This document shows, in pieces, positions 31,901 to 50,340 of a stretch of DNA of 64,000 bases. The stretch comes from Bugulina stolonifera. Lineage: Eukaryota > Bryozoa > Gymnolaemata > Cheilostomatida > Bugulidae. Where the stretch lies: NCBI GenBank assembly GCA_935421135.1, contig OW285187.1, positions 20,088,429 through 20,152,428 of the forward strand, given 5' to 3'. Numbering within the stretch: the stretch's first letter is position 1; each line of letters opens with the position of its first letter. The notes beneath the pieces are model-generated. The model had not been told where the DNA came from and made no database searches. It worked only from the letters and a program-made list of their open reading frames with translations. The position numbers were made by a program, and so were the translations under genes.

Positions 31901-34900
31901 ATGTATAATTCATATACCCTATAACAACAATAATAATACTATTATAAACGATGTAGATCTGGCTTAGTTCTTTTAATTTCCATCTATACTTGTGGAACTG
32001 TAGTTATACATCCCTGGCTTATATACTATTTGTTCACTAACCACTGCTATGGGCATTGTCCCACCTAAAACTGATAAATTATGAACCAGGCTATGGCTTC
32101 ACTATCCACTCATACCTCATACTACATCTACCTGCAGGCTGCAGTGTGATGATAATAATAACAGTGGTAATAGGTTTACCACTATCCTATTTACAAGTTA
32201 TTTCATTGATTGCAACATTCCCAGTGCACTTGTTGCATAAATAAATTTTTTTCTCATAACACAACATGCAAGAGTGTGGATGCCCACAATCATTGTAATA
32301 ATTGTGTATTTTACAGTATGACATTGCATGTAGGCTACAGGTAATATTCCAAAGTATGCATGGGTTGAACTGGTATCGTTGAAATATATCAAAAGCGAAC
32401 TGCGGATTCTCAGTTGGCAAGCAATGAGCACTAACTAAATATATACCAGAATATTGGCAGCAAAACAATACAATCATCATTTTATATATGCTTCAAACAA
32501 CAGATACAAAAATATTGCACATTGAAGGGGGGATAACTATTACTAACTCGCCATTGCTGAGCACTGTTAGTAGCTCATACTGTTCATTTAACTATAGGAG
32601 ACTGACTGTATTACACTGTACTATATAATATTACAGACACCTGAGGAGTGGGAGGAACCTGTTGATCGCAGGCGATCTTCATCCAAACTAAACAAATCAA
32701 GATCACAATCTGTTGGCAGCGGTGACCAGCAACTCAAAAACGTAATGACTATGACTGTATCCTGCATATCATGCACATGTATATAGAGTATAGAGGCCTT
32801 ATAATACATGTGTTACTGTATATTATAATATGGTGTAGATGGTTGGCGTTTTAGTATTCCATACGGAAGTAGAGGGTTGGAGTCCCCCTTCATTATTCTA
32901 TAAAATGACATGTCATGTGGTGGTATTGTAGATCAAACACAAACTCCAAAGAAATGGTGGCCTGTCTGCTAACAGCTCTTCTCTACAGCATAGGCTAAGT
33001 CCAGTGCTGTCCGCGGGCTCCTGCTTTCAGACTACCACCTCAGCTACACCAACATCTCTGCCCATTAAGATACCTGCATCTGCTCCTTCACCAAATGCAA
33101 TGTTTGCACTACCCCGTAATACTCCAGGGAAAGCGAGAGGCAGTGTGGAAGGTTTTAATCAAGTAAATATCACCTAGACACATATTCAATGTAAACTAAT
33201 CCATGGTTGACTTAATTTTCTGTTCTTAGTGAATACAACAGTTATGTAGGTATTTGTATAGCTTACTGCTGTGCAATGTATTGTGTATTGTATATGACTG
33301 TGTAGACTATGGATATAGAGTATACAGCGTAGTACACTATATACTGCAAGCATTTCTCATGGTTAATTGTTTTACTTATTTCGGTTAATTCAACTTGTTA
33401 TTTGATACAGGCATAATTCACAACAGAAATTAGCAATCACCCGTATACCATATATTTCAGACCTTATTATCTGAAGTTATCTACCCATACACTAGGTTTT
33501 TTAGTTTGTTTTTGGTTACAGTCAGCCATAATTATTATATTGAAATTTTATTTGGTCAACTCTATTTCCGTTTTGTCATCTAGTAGAGGTAGCAGTAGTA
33601 GAAGCATACAGTGCAATGAACTACTACCAGCCAAGTAGTGTGTTATTTGTCCCTGCTTGGTCCTACTTGTTGATTTAGTTGAGCAGGTTGCAAAGAATAG
33701 ACTGAATAATAATTTACTGATAGTAACTAACAATAACCCCCAACCACAATTAAGTCAAATAGCAACCTGTGAACTTGGGTCACTATTACTATAATGGTTA
33801 TTTGCTAAGAAAATATGTTCTAGTACTATATTAATAATTGATTGGTTAGCAAAACATGTCTAAAATTATTTTTGGCCGAGATAAAGGTCTATACTCAACA
33901 TGCCAATTTTCATTTTAGGAGGTGGAGAAACTGATAATAGCTGGAGGAGTGTTGGCAGTCTCTGATTGCTCAGTGAGTGATTCTTATGTTTAGTTGACTT
34001 GAGCGTACTACGGTACATGGTGCCCTTGACAAGGTTACCAGCACGGCTGAATGTCATGTAGTAAAATATATTATATTTGGGATGTATGTGGCTAAAACGT
34101 AAAATATCTGTTATCCGCCATGTATAACATGCTTTCAGAAACCAATTTTAGCTATCTCTGTTCAATATTCATGCATTCTGGCCATTTTTCTCCGCTAAAA
34201 TTTGATTCGGCAAAAATTTTTCCTGTCTAAAGAGAAATTTATTTTCTGCTTACGTTCTCCCAGGCTCAGAATGTCTCCAGTTGCTTTGGACTTCAGTGGC
34301 AGGGGAACTACCAGCCACTGAAGCCCCTCGCAGCCTTGTGGATCATCAGCCTACGTTGTTTGACTCCTCAACCAAAAATAGTTGTTACAGCCCTGCTGAA
34401 CCTGGTATAGTACGTTAGAAGTGTGTATGGTATTATATCTATATAAGTACATGTATATACCACATTTATAGTCATTATTCATGCATACACACTGTAGGTC
34501 TATCTACTAAGCTCCCAGAGTATCACATTTACACATTGACTGCTGGCAATAATTCATAGTCATCTACTACACGCTACATTGTAGCTTGCTTGTTAGCCAA
34601 TGATAAAATCTCCACTTGCTATTTGCAAATGATAAGCAGTGTAGTACTTGTTAATTGCTGTAACATTTCATACCATCCAAACGAATCTCACAATAATTTT
34701 CATTTTAGATTTCTTGCCAACCCCCATATATTATGATAAATGTATGTGTTTTAGTTGACTGACAACCCCGATGGACACAGAGCTCCTGTTTTTGAACTTT
34801 TATCTCAAAGTACGAGAAGCATTGATACTCAGACACCCAATCGGAATACAGATAACTCTTCTGACCCATTGCCGGTAACTTTAGAGATCAAAGACGGAGA

Positions 34901-37900
34901 TGAGAGTTCAGATAACTCGCGGTGCTCTTCCAGACATGATGAAGACGAGACGAGCTCGCAGTCAGTTAGTCCTTCGTTTATACCTGGTGGGTATATGATC
35001 ATAGCAAACTCTCTAGATGTCACTGCATTCTAACTAAGCACCGATGCACTCTGTTTCTAGACATCTGTGCATTCTCTCTAAGCATCAGTGCATTTCCTTT
35101 AGAAATCAGTATGTGTGAGAATTGAGTAAAGCCCATAGTTATACATACATAGTAGTCTATAACTAGGTATGTATGTGTGTGCATACATCTACATGTACAT
35201 GTATCTAACATCAACCACTGTAAGTGTAACTAACAACTATACACACATGAATAGAGTAAGGTAGGCTACAAGTAAGTCAATACCTGATCATTCTACCACA
35301 TTATGTACCACATAGTAATAACTTGTGACTGCTAAACTTATCTGTTCTGACTTTTTATGTTGCTAAAATGATTTATTGAGAATTTTTCTTACGATAGCAG
35401 CAGTTGGCAGTGCCATTTTTATGGCTTATTCCCTCTGCCAGCAATATTTACAGCAGGTTAAATATAGATTTATTACAAAATTAGTAGGAGTGCCTGTGGT
35501 AGTATTTACAGTATCAGTAGTGGCAGCAGCAGTAGTGTTATTAGTAGTAGTTGTAGTGGTAGTAGTTGTAGTGGTAGTAGTAGTGGTGGTGGTGGTAGTA
35601 GTAGTGCCGGTAGTAGTGGTGGTAGTAGTGGTAGTAGTAGTAATAGTAGTAGTAGTTGTAGTAGAAGGTACTATTGGTTGTGGTACTAGTGGTTATAGCA
35701 CTCATGGTGGTTCTTGTTGTGATAATTTATGATGAATTTCAGCTACATGTTTATCTACATGTACATAATTACATGTATAACTATTATAGCTGATGTACAT
35801 TTTCTAGTAATCCATGATAATATAATATAACAGGGGAGAAAATACAGTGTACAGTGAACTATTTATTACAGGTTATATTGTAATATTTATTAGTACATGA
35901 TTGTAATACTAGCATACATCAGTGAAAATGGGTTCTGTCTTCGCGCTATATAGTACATGTACTAAATGTACACTGTAAGTAGTATAGGACTAATAGCATA
36001 GGTACTAGCAGATAGCACATGTACATGCCTACATACACTGGCATGCATGTACATGTGCTGTACTTTTACAGTACATAATATACAAGTGTACATGTTTATC
36101 TCTTTATGCAAGTATAAAGCCCTGAGCATAATTATCAGGGTTTAGCATTTCTCAATTCGTTAGACTAAGTTCCTACCAATAACTGCACCCAACCCTCATC
36201 TCTGCTCTCAGTCTATTTTACAAATACTTAGTGCAATATTGTGTCACCTTGTATAATTTGTAGCTGTACTATATTGTTGTAATCCAATATAAAATAGATG
36301 AAACTGTTGTTTAGCATACCCATATTGGGTTAGTAATGATTTTCATGCCATGTACACGAAAACACAGCTAACTGGGAGGAGAAGAGCAAGTGTGGTAGCG
36401 GGTTGTGATGGCAGCCACACACTTGGGCTACACACAGGGTCATCAGTGGATATGACTTAGGTTATTATTGCTGTGAGCTATTCCATGTCAATAACACGAG
36501 CTGTCTTGATATTCAGTGTATGTTATATATTGTAGGAGAGTTTGAACTCGAGGAGTCTGTGCTAACTGAACACAATGGTAAGTGCCCTTATCCAAAGCAA
36601 TTGAGATTTATACTCTTGTACCCTCATATCTCTGTTAGTTTACATACAATATAGCTCTGGGCTATTAATATGCTGCTCTTGTCCATCTCTAAGGGACATC
36701 TATCACACACATCCATCACACACATATGCCTACTTCTACACCAACATGTGTAGATAAGTGTGTAGTTATTATCCACACATATCCACATGCTTGCACGGTT
36801 GCAGTGTCATTATCGTTGTCATTGTCAACACACTATTACTGTTGCACAGTGCCTTGGAATATTTTTGGCAAAGGCAGCAATTATGTGCACCATTCAAAGT
36901 TTTAATTGGAAATGTACTGTGCAGTTCACTGCTCATGGCCATTATATGAGAGATTATGATTTGGGCGCTTTTGTGCTGGTTGTGTTTTGATAGCGGTAGT
37001 GATATTATATCATACATGTATATATGCATAGTATTACCCATTAGGTCATTACAAGTACTCTATTATTATAATTATATTATATATTATAGTGTGTAATATT
37101 ACTTGAGATGAAGGTTTTGTCTGCAGCTAGGCAGAGCAAAATATAAAATGTAGTAGAAGTGGATTTAAATAAAAACATCTTTTATTACTATTTTATTAGA
37201 TTAATTACAAGAGAATGTTCTTATACTCCAGTTCTACTACATGTACATTTTAATAACACCGTAACTATTATAAAGTCGTGCTTGGCTAGAATATTGTACA
37301 TGTATATGTGCTTACAAAATATTAAACCTAAAACAGAAATCATATAAATTGTATTTGTTTGGTAGATGATATTGAAGTTCCTTCCAAGATGAGTCATAGT
37401 CCGAGACCTAATAGTGAATTCATGAGACAACCACCAGATGGTGCTGAGAAAATTAAGATCATTGATGAATTGTAAGGTTTTTGCAATGCTAGCATGTGCC
37501 AGCTATTATTCACTATTAATAGGCCTACATGTAATTGTTTGTGTATTGTGTACAGTGTGTAAGCAGTGTGTAAGCAGTGTGTAAAAGACTATGATTTTGT
37601 CAATGTATGATCATTGATTTGTGACTACACTGGCAATGTCACCTCCCAAGGCATTAGCTTGCTGAAACTCTACTAAGCTTAACTCAAACAAACTCAACTT
37701 ACCAAATTAATAACAAGCAGTATCGATATCATGTTATGTTTGCTAACTACACCAGCATGTTTGAAATTTAGCTCTATTTTCTATTGTCGGTTATTTTACT
37801 CTACTATATTATCTTTATCTAGGACTATCATACCAAGATTTACAGAGTTTTGCCACCTCACTCCATCAAAGGCGTTTCAACCCAGTGCTACATCGGCTTT

Positions 37901-37976
37901 CCAGTATTTGCCAATGTATAGACAGACATTAGACACTGCATGCCCAAAGGTCAAGGTGGTTGAAGACAAACTCTAG
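28982..37976 (+). CDS. FAM117/GLCCI1 family protein
   Basis: Nine exons: 28982-29231, 29558-29733, 32637-32741, 32932-33162, 33919-33972, 34755-34986, 36536-36577, 37366-37471, 37823-37976; phases agree and give 449 residues (human FAM117A 453, GLCCI1 547). Conserved blocks in family order: SGRSNSFDNVMAAPYLSGQW (about 93-112), DKQTQTPEEW, the short helix EVEKLIIAGG, DGHRAPV followed by STRSIDTQTPN (about 288-300), SPRPNSEFM with PPDGAEKIKIIDEL (about 375-399) and a final FTEFCHLTPSKAFQP block. The rest is Ser/Pro/Arg-rich and likely disordered. Vertebrate members are phosphoproteins; GLCCI1 is glucocorticoid-induced and a dynein light chain binder, but the family's basic role is not settled. 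A further open segment at 34264-34404 has splice-like ends and a permissible phase, but skipping it fits the family better; it may be an alternative exon. Confidence 0.87.
30675..31250. mobile_element. Possible old DNA element in a FAM117 intron
   Basis: Left end aaggtctattcatattggg resembles the reverse complement of the right end (ttggtcctatccacactggg), suggesting worn terminal inverted repeats about 575 bp apart. No target duplication seen and no coding content. Low certainty. Confidence 0.3.
35515..35670. repeat. (GTA/GTG)n imperfect microsatellite in a FAM117 intron
   Basis: About 150 bp of gta and gtg triplets with a few other triplets. It keeps an open frame reading poly-valine, which is a by-product of the 3-bp period and not a gene. 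Confidence 0.9.
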
Positions 37977-40191
37977 TAGGCTGTTATTAAAAGCCAACAA
38001 ACACATCAGTACAATTTTATTTTATAGTTTTATTAATTATTCTGTCTCAGTTTGTAGTTTGTACAGTGAGAGTTGATAACTTATTTTAGCATTGCTGTTT
38101 ATCAGAGTAGGTCCACCTACATGTATGTGCTAACTTTAGGTAGCCTGTTCACAATGGGCCTACTTATCTGGTATGTGCTAGTTGATAAATATCTTGGTTA
38201 GAGCAGCAACTTTTTTCCATTTAGTAATAAACACACTCAGATGTAGCGCATCTATGTTATACCAGTTGTTATGGTGGTCATGTGTTCTCATTTTAATGAT
38301 CTCGATGTAATATACTATCCTTGGCAGGATAAATGTTTCACACACAAACTCTACTTGCCAATGCAAGATATTCCACTCCTGGTTTTGCCATGATGAAAGA
38401 CAGCAGGTTTCTTGGTTTTTATTGCTTACTGTGTTTTAGGACTGTTTCTTGTTATATTTCTATTTAAGCATGCCGTAGTTCAGGTTACACTAATTGTACA
38501 TGTATGCTCATATTGAACCTGTCTTTTGTGCTCTAAAACAAAATTTCACTATTCACTACCTCGATATTGATTAGAATTTTGCATGCTTTTATGTTTTGTT
38601 AGTTGTTAAACTGGACTAGATGAGCTACTAAAACACATATGTGTACAATTCACTCACTTTTGTTCTATGTTTAAATTGATACTATACTGTAGTAATGTAA
38701 CCTGTACCGTTATCAATATTTTAATGATATCTACTCCAATAATAACCAGTATTATTATAATAAACATACCTAATAGCCTACAGTTTTCCATTTAATGTCC
38801 TGTTGATGATGAACCACAAACTGGTATTCCAAGAATAACTTTTGCTTCAAGTTCCACTTTCTTAGTAATTGATAGGCTATTATCAGCGAGGCAAACTGTA
38901 AATGCAATGTAATATTAGTTGAGACTAATAACTTGGAAATTAGTATTTGTCATGAACAATAATATTATTTTGGCAACTCTGCAAAATGAGCACTGTATAT
39001 TATTTATTATGTGATGTTTAGCAGCATTATTATTATCCTGTTTGGCCAGGGTCAGGTTGTCACGTCAAGGAGTATACATATACAATATTATATGTTTCAT
39101 AGCAGTGTCAGACCGTACTTGATTGTTGTGTCTGGCTAGATAACTGAGGATAGTGTAACAACCTAATATACATTGTACTAGAACAGTTCACCAGCTAGTG
39201 CCTGCTGCAAAGCCAGAGGAGGTTACAGAACAGTAGGGATTAGCGTCAGCCAGCTAGCAGTAATACCTGATGCTAAGTACTAACTACTTGTAGGGCAGAC
39301 ACCAAGTTAATTACCTGGTTGATGTATGGACATACTATAGAGTAGAGGCTTGTATTACTGACCATAACCAGGTACAGGTCAGAGTCAGTTATATGGTTGG
39401 ACTTGATGGGCCCTAGTTGCTTGCAGTTCCAGTAGAGAAAGTAAGTAAGTAATGTGACAGACTGAATGCAAAGTGAGAGATGTTAGCTTATTAGAATCCC
39501 AGAAGCTGATGATACGCTCAGAAAAGTGGAGCTCCTCTTATACTAATTTAGCTCTGCTTCAGTATAGAGGTTGTGTCTGGCCAGATTGATATAAAAAAGC
39601 CCATTGGCATTACACAATAGGAGTCATAGAAAGCCTTGGTAGGACAATATATAAAATGATAAGGAACACTTAGTGATGAAAGCATTACTCCAAATATCAG
39701 TACACATACATTTTGTAGCAGTCAGTATAAATGATTATTATAGCATTCACATTTATTAGACAACAGAAATAATTGAGAAATAACACAGAGTATGTAACAT
39801 TGGACATGACAAGGCATGTGTGTAGATACACAGTGTAATACAAGAATAAACAGGGTAGGGCGGGTTGAGTACCCTCCCCGCCCTGGGTTGGGCCCGAGGG
39901 CCTAAGGCTAGGGACTCACCCGGCAGCGATGCAGGAGGACCCGGCCCCAAGGTCCTAGCACCACCAGAGCCGATATCCTGACCGGCAGCATTGCATCATA
40001 TATAGATCGTCTCAATTTTCACCCTCAGTCTGATTGGAAGATGGCAGAACGCCGACCATATACAGCTGACAGTAGACCGCAGACTATTTCATCTTTTGTT
40101 ATATGATATAAGTGGGTAGATATGACAGGTTGTCTACATGTATAGTTGAGTATTTGAAATTAATGTATAGGTAGGTATATATTGAATGTGC
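37977..40191. other. Intergenic stretch with an isolated GC-rich island
   Basis: No gene supported. At 39846-39998 the base composition jumps to high GC (gggcggg, cccgccc, gggcccgagg, ggacccggcc) in otherwise AT-rich DNA. The island has several short self-complementary parts and no pol III boxes that I can see. Its nature is unknown. Confidence 0.5.
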
Positions 40192-40441
40192 GACTGTTCA
40201 AAAAAGACAGTTCAACACCAGACAGTTCGAAACACCTAACTCCAAACCCCAACCACCAGATTTCAACACATTTTCATTTTTAATGTTATTTGTTTTATTT
40301 AATTAATTATGTTAATTAATCAAAATTAATTATCTGTAAGTTGTATTCTTCTAAATGTAATCTACACAGTTTTGAATCGTCCTGTTTCAAACTGTTCAGT
40401 TGAGAAACGTTCTGTTTCTAACTGTCTTTTTCGAAATGTCC
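40192..40441. mobile_element. MITE with gacagttcgaaac-type ends (copy 2)
   Basis: Inverted relative to 16215-16432; shares the repeated gacagttcgaaac end motif, the block near ccaaccaccagatttcaaca, the AT-rich centre and the tgtagattacattta segment. About 250 bp, non-coding. Confidence 0.7.
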
Positions 40442-41874
40442 CTTCACCGTACATATTATCCTTTGACACAGCATCATTATGCATCATATGGGCCAGAATG
40501 AATAGATCAGTTATTTACACAGAAAGAAGTAATGTGGTGGGTTGATAAAACAGGGAAGTTGTCTTCTTTATATTTTGTAGGTTGTCCTCCCTAGCCCCAA
40601 ACTCAACCATAAACAATAGAAGGATTTTGTTACAGATTTAGTAAGTACACTTTCCTAGCTGTATACATATGGGTACAATCACACCTATATACTGTATATA
40701 CTGTATATATAGGTGTGTACACCATGGAGATGAATTGACTGAGTTTGCAAAGTTGTAATCAACATAATTGGTATCAAAATTTTTCCATTCCATATATAGA
40801 AACCTTCTACTCTGCTATTGCCAGTGGAGGACATGGATAGTTGACAGCAATATCAAAAGCATGTGTGCTTCCAAGAGCAAGTCACATTGGGTTGGGTAGT
40901 AGTAGCAATCAGTAAATACATGTATATGTGTAGACATCAACACCTTCAAATGAAAAAAAATCGTTTGATAATACAAACGAAATTGCACCAGCAAGCCAAT
41001 ATGATACATTGGTGACATTTTTTATGCAATATAAAATTTAATGGTACAATGTATTTGATCCTTGCAATGATATAATAATATCAAATGGACAATCATGATA
41101 GATTAATTCTGATGTCATGAACATTATAATCAAATTGTATATTACATTTTTATGGTCCTGTTTACCTATAATTTGTTGCCCTGTCTTGGCCATGACCACG
41201 CATATAATACAATGTATATGTATATATGATAGCATTTCTCATACTTTATATAATTTTACAGATTGGGATCCTTATTTCAACTAACAACTATATTTTATAA
41301 CCAAATAATATTGTGCAGTTTTTAAATGGTGCCCAGATTATTTTGCCATTTCTAGTACCTCTACTATCTGGTATCCCTATTTTGTAGTTGATTGGTTTGT
41401 TGCTAGCACCATTTATGGCCTTGTATTCTATGAGATAGTTTACATAATATTTTTTGTCTTAGTCAATTGTACACTACTCTACTTGCCCAGAAATGTGTTG
41501 GGGTAGACTAGAATCTATATTCGGCCACTTACCATAGACAGGAAAGCCAGGAAGACCCTAAAAAATAACATACACATGTATTTATAAATTAGTAGTTGAG
41601 AGAGTAATGAATTTAGGAAAGAATAACTATAGAAGCCAATGGGTAAACTATATAATTTATAATAATAACAAAGTTTTAATCTGTGCATTGGGCTAGCTTC
41701 CCTTGTGAATTCACAAGGCGTACAACATTATTTTCATAGCACACATGGTCAATTTCACACAACCATTAAGTATTCAAGATAAAGGATGATCCTTAAATGC
41801 CGGAATGAGGCAAAATGCTGGTAATTGTAGCAAACACGATCAATGAAAAATATTGATGAGAAATAAAAGATGAG
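40442..41874. other. Intergenic stretch with a MITE fragment
   Basis: No gene supported. At about 40553-40612 there is a fragment (gaagttgtcttct...) matching the interior of the MITE at 41875-42038. A short palindrome of tatatact repeats lies near 40680-40710. Confidence 0.5.
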
Positions 41875-42038
41875 TTAGGTGCAGAAGTGGAGAAATTTGA
41901 GATAGCCTTTGTTCTTCGCCAAAAATGAAGCAGGAGAAGTTGTCTTCTCTATATTTTGCTGGTTGACCGCCCTTACCCCAAACCCCAACCACAAACAAGG
42001 AACTAAAGCTATCCAAATTTCTCCATTACTGCACCTAA
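41875..42038. mobile_element. 164-bp MITE with about 30-bp inverted ends
   Basis: Ends are ttaggtgcagaagtggagaa and, inverted, ttaggtgcagtaatggagaa, each continuing to atttgagatagc / atttggatagc. No target duplication identified. The interior matches the fragment at about 40553-40612. Confidence 0.7.
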
Positions 42039-42180
42039 CAGTAAAAAATATGCAAAATATGTAATTATTAGCCTGGGGTCCAAGAAACCTTCAGAATAAT
42101 ATCTGGATCAAGGAATCTACTCATTCTTTTCTGGAGACATGACAGGTGTAGACAATCTACAAATATAAATAATCTTGGTT

Positions 42181-42343
42181 TATAAATAGTAGTACGAGAC
42201 GCATTTTTTATTTATTACATAATATTTCGATACTCATCCAAGTATCGTCATCAGAGGATAAATGATGATGATGATATTCAGACGAGTATCGAAATATTAG
42301 GTAATAGATAAAAAATTAAAAGTGCTTCTCGTACTATTTATAA
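42181..42343. mobile_element. Foldback element of about 163 bp
   Basis: Left arm 42181-42236 and right arm 42283-42343 are inverted copies (tataaatagtagtacgaga ... aatatttcgatactc and its complement) with small indels. The spacer has gatgatgatgat. A hairpin (cgatact / agtatcg) is formed near the inner end of the left arm. Confidence 0.75.
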
Positions 42344-43131
42344 TTAAAATATTATCCCACACCAACATTTTTTCAATCTTGGTTTAGCTTTTGTCCATGA
42401 TTTCCTTTAGCATTATCCTGCCTAAATGCAGATAATAAATGAACAAGTCAATTATAGAAGTGCCAGTGAAATACATGTATCTCCAGTTACGCTTATTCCT
42501 TGTCTATGTAAACTGGTACTAATATTTGCTATGCATAGAAAACAATATTGTGTCGCTATGTACAGCTATTACTAGTACTACGGTGGGTGGAGTGTACAAT
42601 TTGGAAAGGGTATCCCACAGACAAATTGAGAGCCATGACATAGAGAGGACCATTCCCCCCATTACATGGTAAAATCCACCTACGCACATGTAGACTACAC
42701 ACTTGCAAGACAATCTCAACTGCTTCTGTGGACAACTATTAGAAAACAAATAAGTTGGGTAGATTTGTGTCTACTATCAATACCTTATTGAATTTGTATT
42801 ATGTATTTATATACGCTGTCCCACCAGTACCCTAACCATGAAATGAGTTCATCTCATTGTAGCAAATGAATACTGGAAAAGCCTAAACATTACTGAAATG
42901 GTATAGTTGTAAGAAAAGATGACATTTCCTTCACTAAAATCGTATATTTAAAATAACCAATAATTATAAATGTTACAATCTCGGCCCTGCATTCCTGCAC
43001 AATTAATTAATATATACAAGTACAATGTTATATTAACATGTCATTTCATATAGTCGTAAAATCTACAGTACATCGCCACATTAGATCTACACTCTATTAC
43101 TACTGCTACTGGAGTCCTGAGTGTATATTTA

Positions 43132-48827
<5,696 letters not shown>

Positions 48828-48930
48828 CCGGCACACATCCACCACAGAGGCGCGAACACACCGGCCTGGGCTGAAGGCAAAATCCTCATTTTCATGCAAA
48901 AAACCCAGGTGTCGATGAGCTAGGGATGGT
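48828..48930. repeat. Dispersed repeat shared with 60668-60778
   Basis: Roughly 100 bp (ccggcacacatccaccacag ... gatgagctagggatggtttc) matches 60668-60778 in the same orientation at high identity, including gcaaaatcctcattttc. It lies near one end of a larger region that also contains the foldback at 49610 here and at 60892 there, so both may be parts of one composite repeat. Confidence 0.7.
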
Positions 48931-48940
48931 TTCTTCACAT

Positions 48941-49073
48941 AAATCCACTTACTACAACAGCCCTTACTAATTAATAATACAAACATACAATGCTACAAAA
49001 CCGTTTCATAGCATTGCATGTCTGTATTATTAATTAGTAAAGGGTGTTGTAGTAAGCGGACCTATGTGGATTT
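48941..49073. mobile_element. 133-bp foldback element nested in the dispersed repeat
   Basis: Arms run from aaatccac inward to atacaatgct and from agcattgcat outward to gtggattt, almost perfectly inverted over about 55 bp apart from a short indel, with a loop of about 15 bp. The matching repeat at 60668 lacks it, so it inserted after that repeat spread. Confidence 0.75.
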
Positions 49074-49609
49074 TTTTTTGTATTTTGTTACTGTCGAGCC
49101 ACTTGGCCATCCTATTTAACGGACCTCAGAAGTTCGAAACTTGTATGAGCGACAGGAGCTGGGCTCCGAGTGGAAGAGCTCACCTTCCACAACAGGGGTG
49201 CATGGTCAGTGACCACTACATCAACCTGCCATCCCAATGTGGTCACATACCCCGCCAGAATCTGGCTTCTCTTTGCGAATCAGGGCAGAGGTGGATCTTT
49301 AACGTGCGTGTTTTTTATTATCATAATATACGGCCTAGCAGGGCAGAAGAGGTATGCTTCATATGGGGCAGGAGTGGTGCATGGTTTGGTCACTATTCGA
49401 TGGGTATGGACCAGGGTGTCATTACATGTACATAGTCTGGCAGTGCATGTTGTAATACCTGTCATTTGGAGAAATTACGAATATTTTGTCATGTATCATC
49501 GATGCCCAAATTTAAAATCTCGAATAGTTTGAGGAAGAAAACTCTGGTGGTACAGGTCGCCGTTTGCTCTTAGGATCTCGGTTGTCCTTTACTTTCCTTT
49601 GGGGTCTTG

Positions 49610-50129
49610 CTACTGTCGCACCATTCAATATTTGCAAATAATATTGTTCATCTTATTTGTCGTTTGTCTTTGTAAACCTAGTGGCAGCCAAGACAATGTC
49701 ATTTGAATATTGGCTATTATGACCTCCAGTCAGCATTAAAACTTGTTAAGTTCCTATGGCTATGCCTGTCCTAAGTCTATACTTGGAAAGTTTTTAAGTA
49801 GGTAAGGTACGGCATCAAATAGCCAAGTAATCTTATTGAGCCAACACTAACTGTCATTCTATAAATAACTCTTGTGTACAGCGATAACCAAGCAAGTTAT
49901 AGTCAATGCCCGCAATAACAATGCAGTGGGTTGCAGACCCTATGACAATCTCTCGTGACACAGTTTTAAATTAACTGCTTGAATGCTTCCAAAATTCTCA
50001 ATATAGGCTGATTGAAGGTGAGGACAGCCAATATTAAAATAGGGGTTTCTTGGCAGACCCCAAACAACACATCAACCTTCCTCAAATAGCATGAAAAAAA
50101 TTATTTGCAAACATGTGGTGCAACAGTAG
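49610..50129. mobile_element. Long-arm foldback element (copy A)
   Basis: Left end ctactgtcgcaccattc and right end (inverted) ctactgttgcaccac, with inverted similarity continuing for well over 100 bp (for example gtggcagccaag... with ...cttggcagacc). About 520 bp with no coding capacity. Copy B is at 60892-61423. Confidence 0.75.
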
Positions 50130-50340
50130 TGGCTTAATTTCGTCGAGTCCCTTTCTTCCCTTGATGTCAGCGATGAATCTAGTTGCACTGTCCTGTAAAT
50201 TTTCAATTTCCTCAATGTCCTTCTTTGTGCTTGGGTCCCATGCCGCAGAAGCATACTCCAGATTGAGGAGACATAGGGACTTAAAGTTAAAAGTTTTGTG
50301 AAAAGTGAAATGCGTCGCGAAAATCTGGCGTGTCTACACA
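50130..50340 (-). pseudogene. LINE reverse-transcriptase C-terminal fragment
   Basis: The minus strand reads LEYASAAWDPSTKKDIEEIE followed by LQDSATRFIADIKGR, the conserved region just after the RT domain of CR1/L2-type LINEs (LEYA..VWDP.....I..LE..Q..A.RFI). It is cut at both ends; one end abuts foldback copy A. Confidence 0.75.

Noticed and set aside
34264..34404. Exon in a second frame reading PATEAPRSLVDHQPTLFDSS
   Set aside because: That frame looks more family-like but cannot be joined in phase to the next exon, so it was not used in the gene model.
35376..35732. Open frame with a poly-valine run
   Set aside because: Product of a (gta/gtg)n microsatellite in an intron.
42181..42300. 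Possible hammerhead ribozyme on the minus strand (ctgatga ... gaaa around a cgatact/agtatcg stem)
   Set aside because: An extra C sits between ctgatga and the stem, so the core geometry is wrong, and stems I and III were not found. A covariance search would settle it.
49064..49532. Overlapping + strand frames of about 120 codons
   Set aside because: Located in dispersed repeat DNA, mutually overlapping, no family resemblance.
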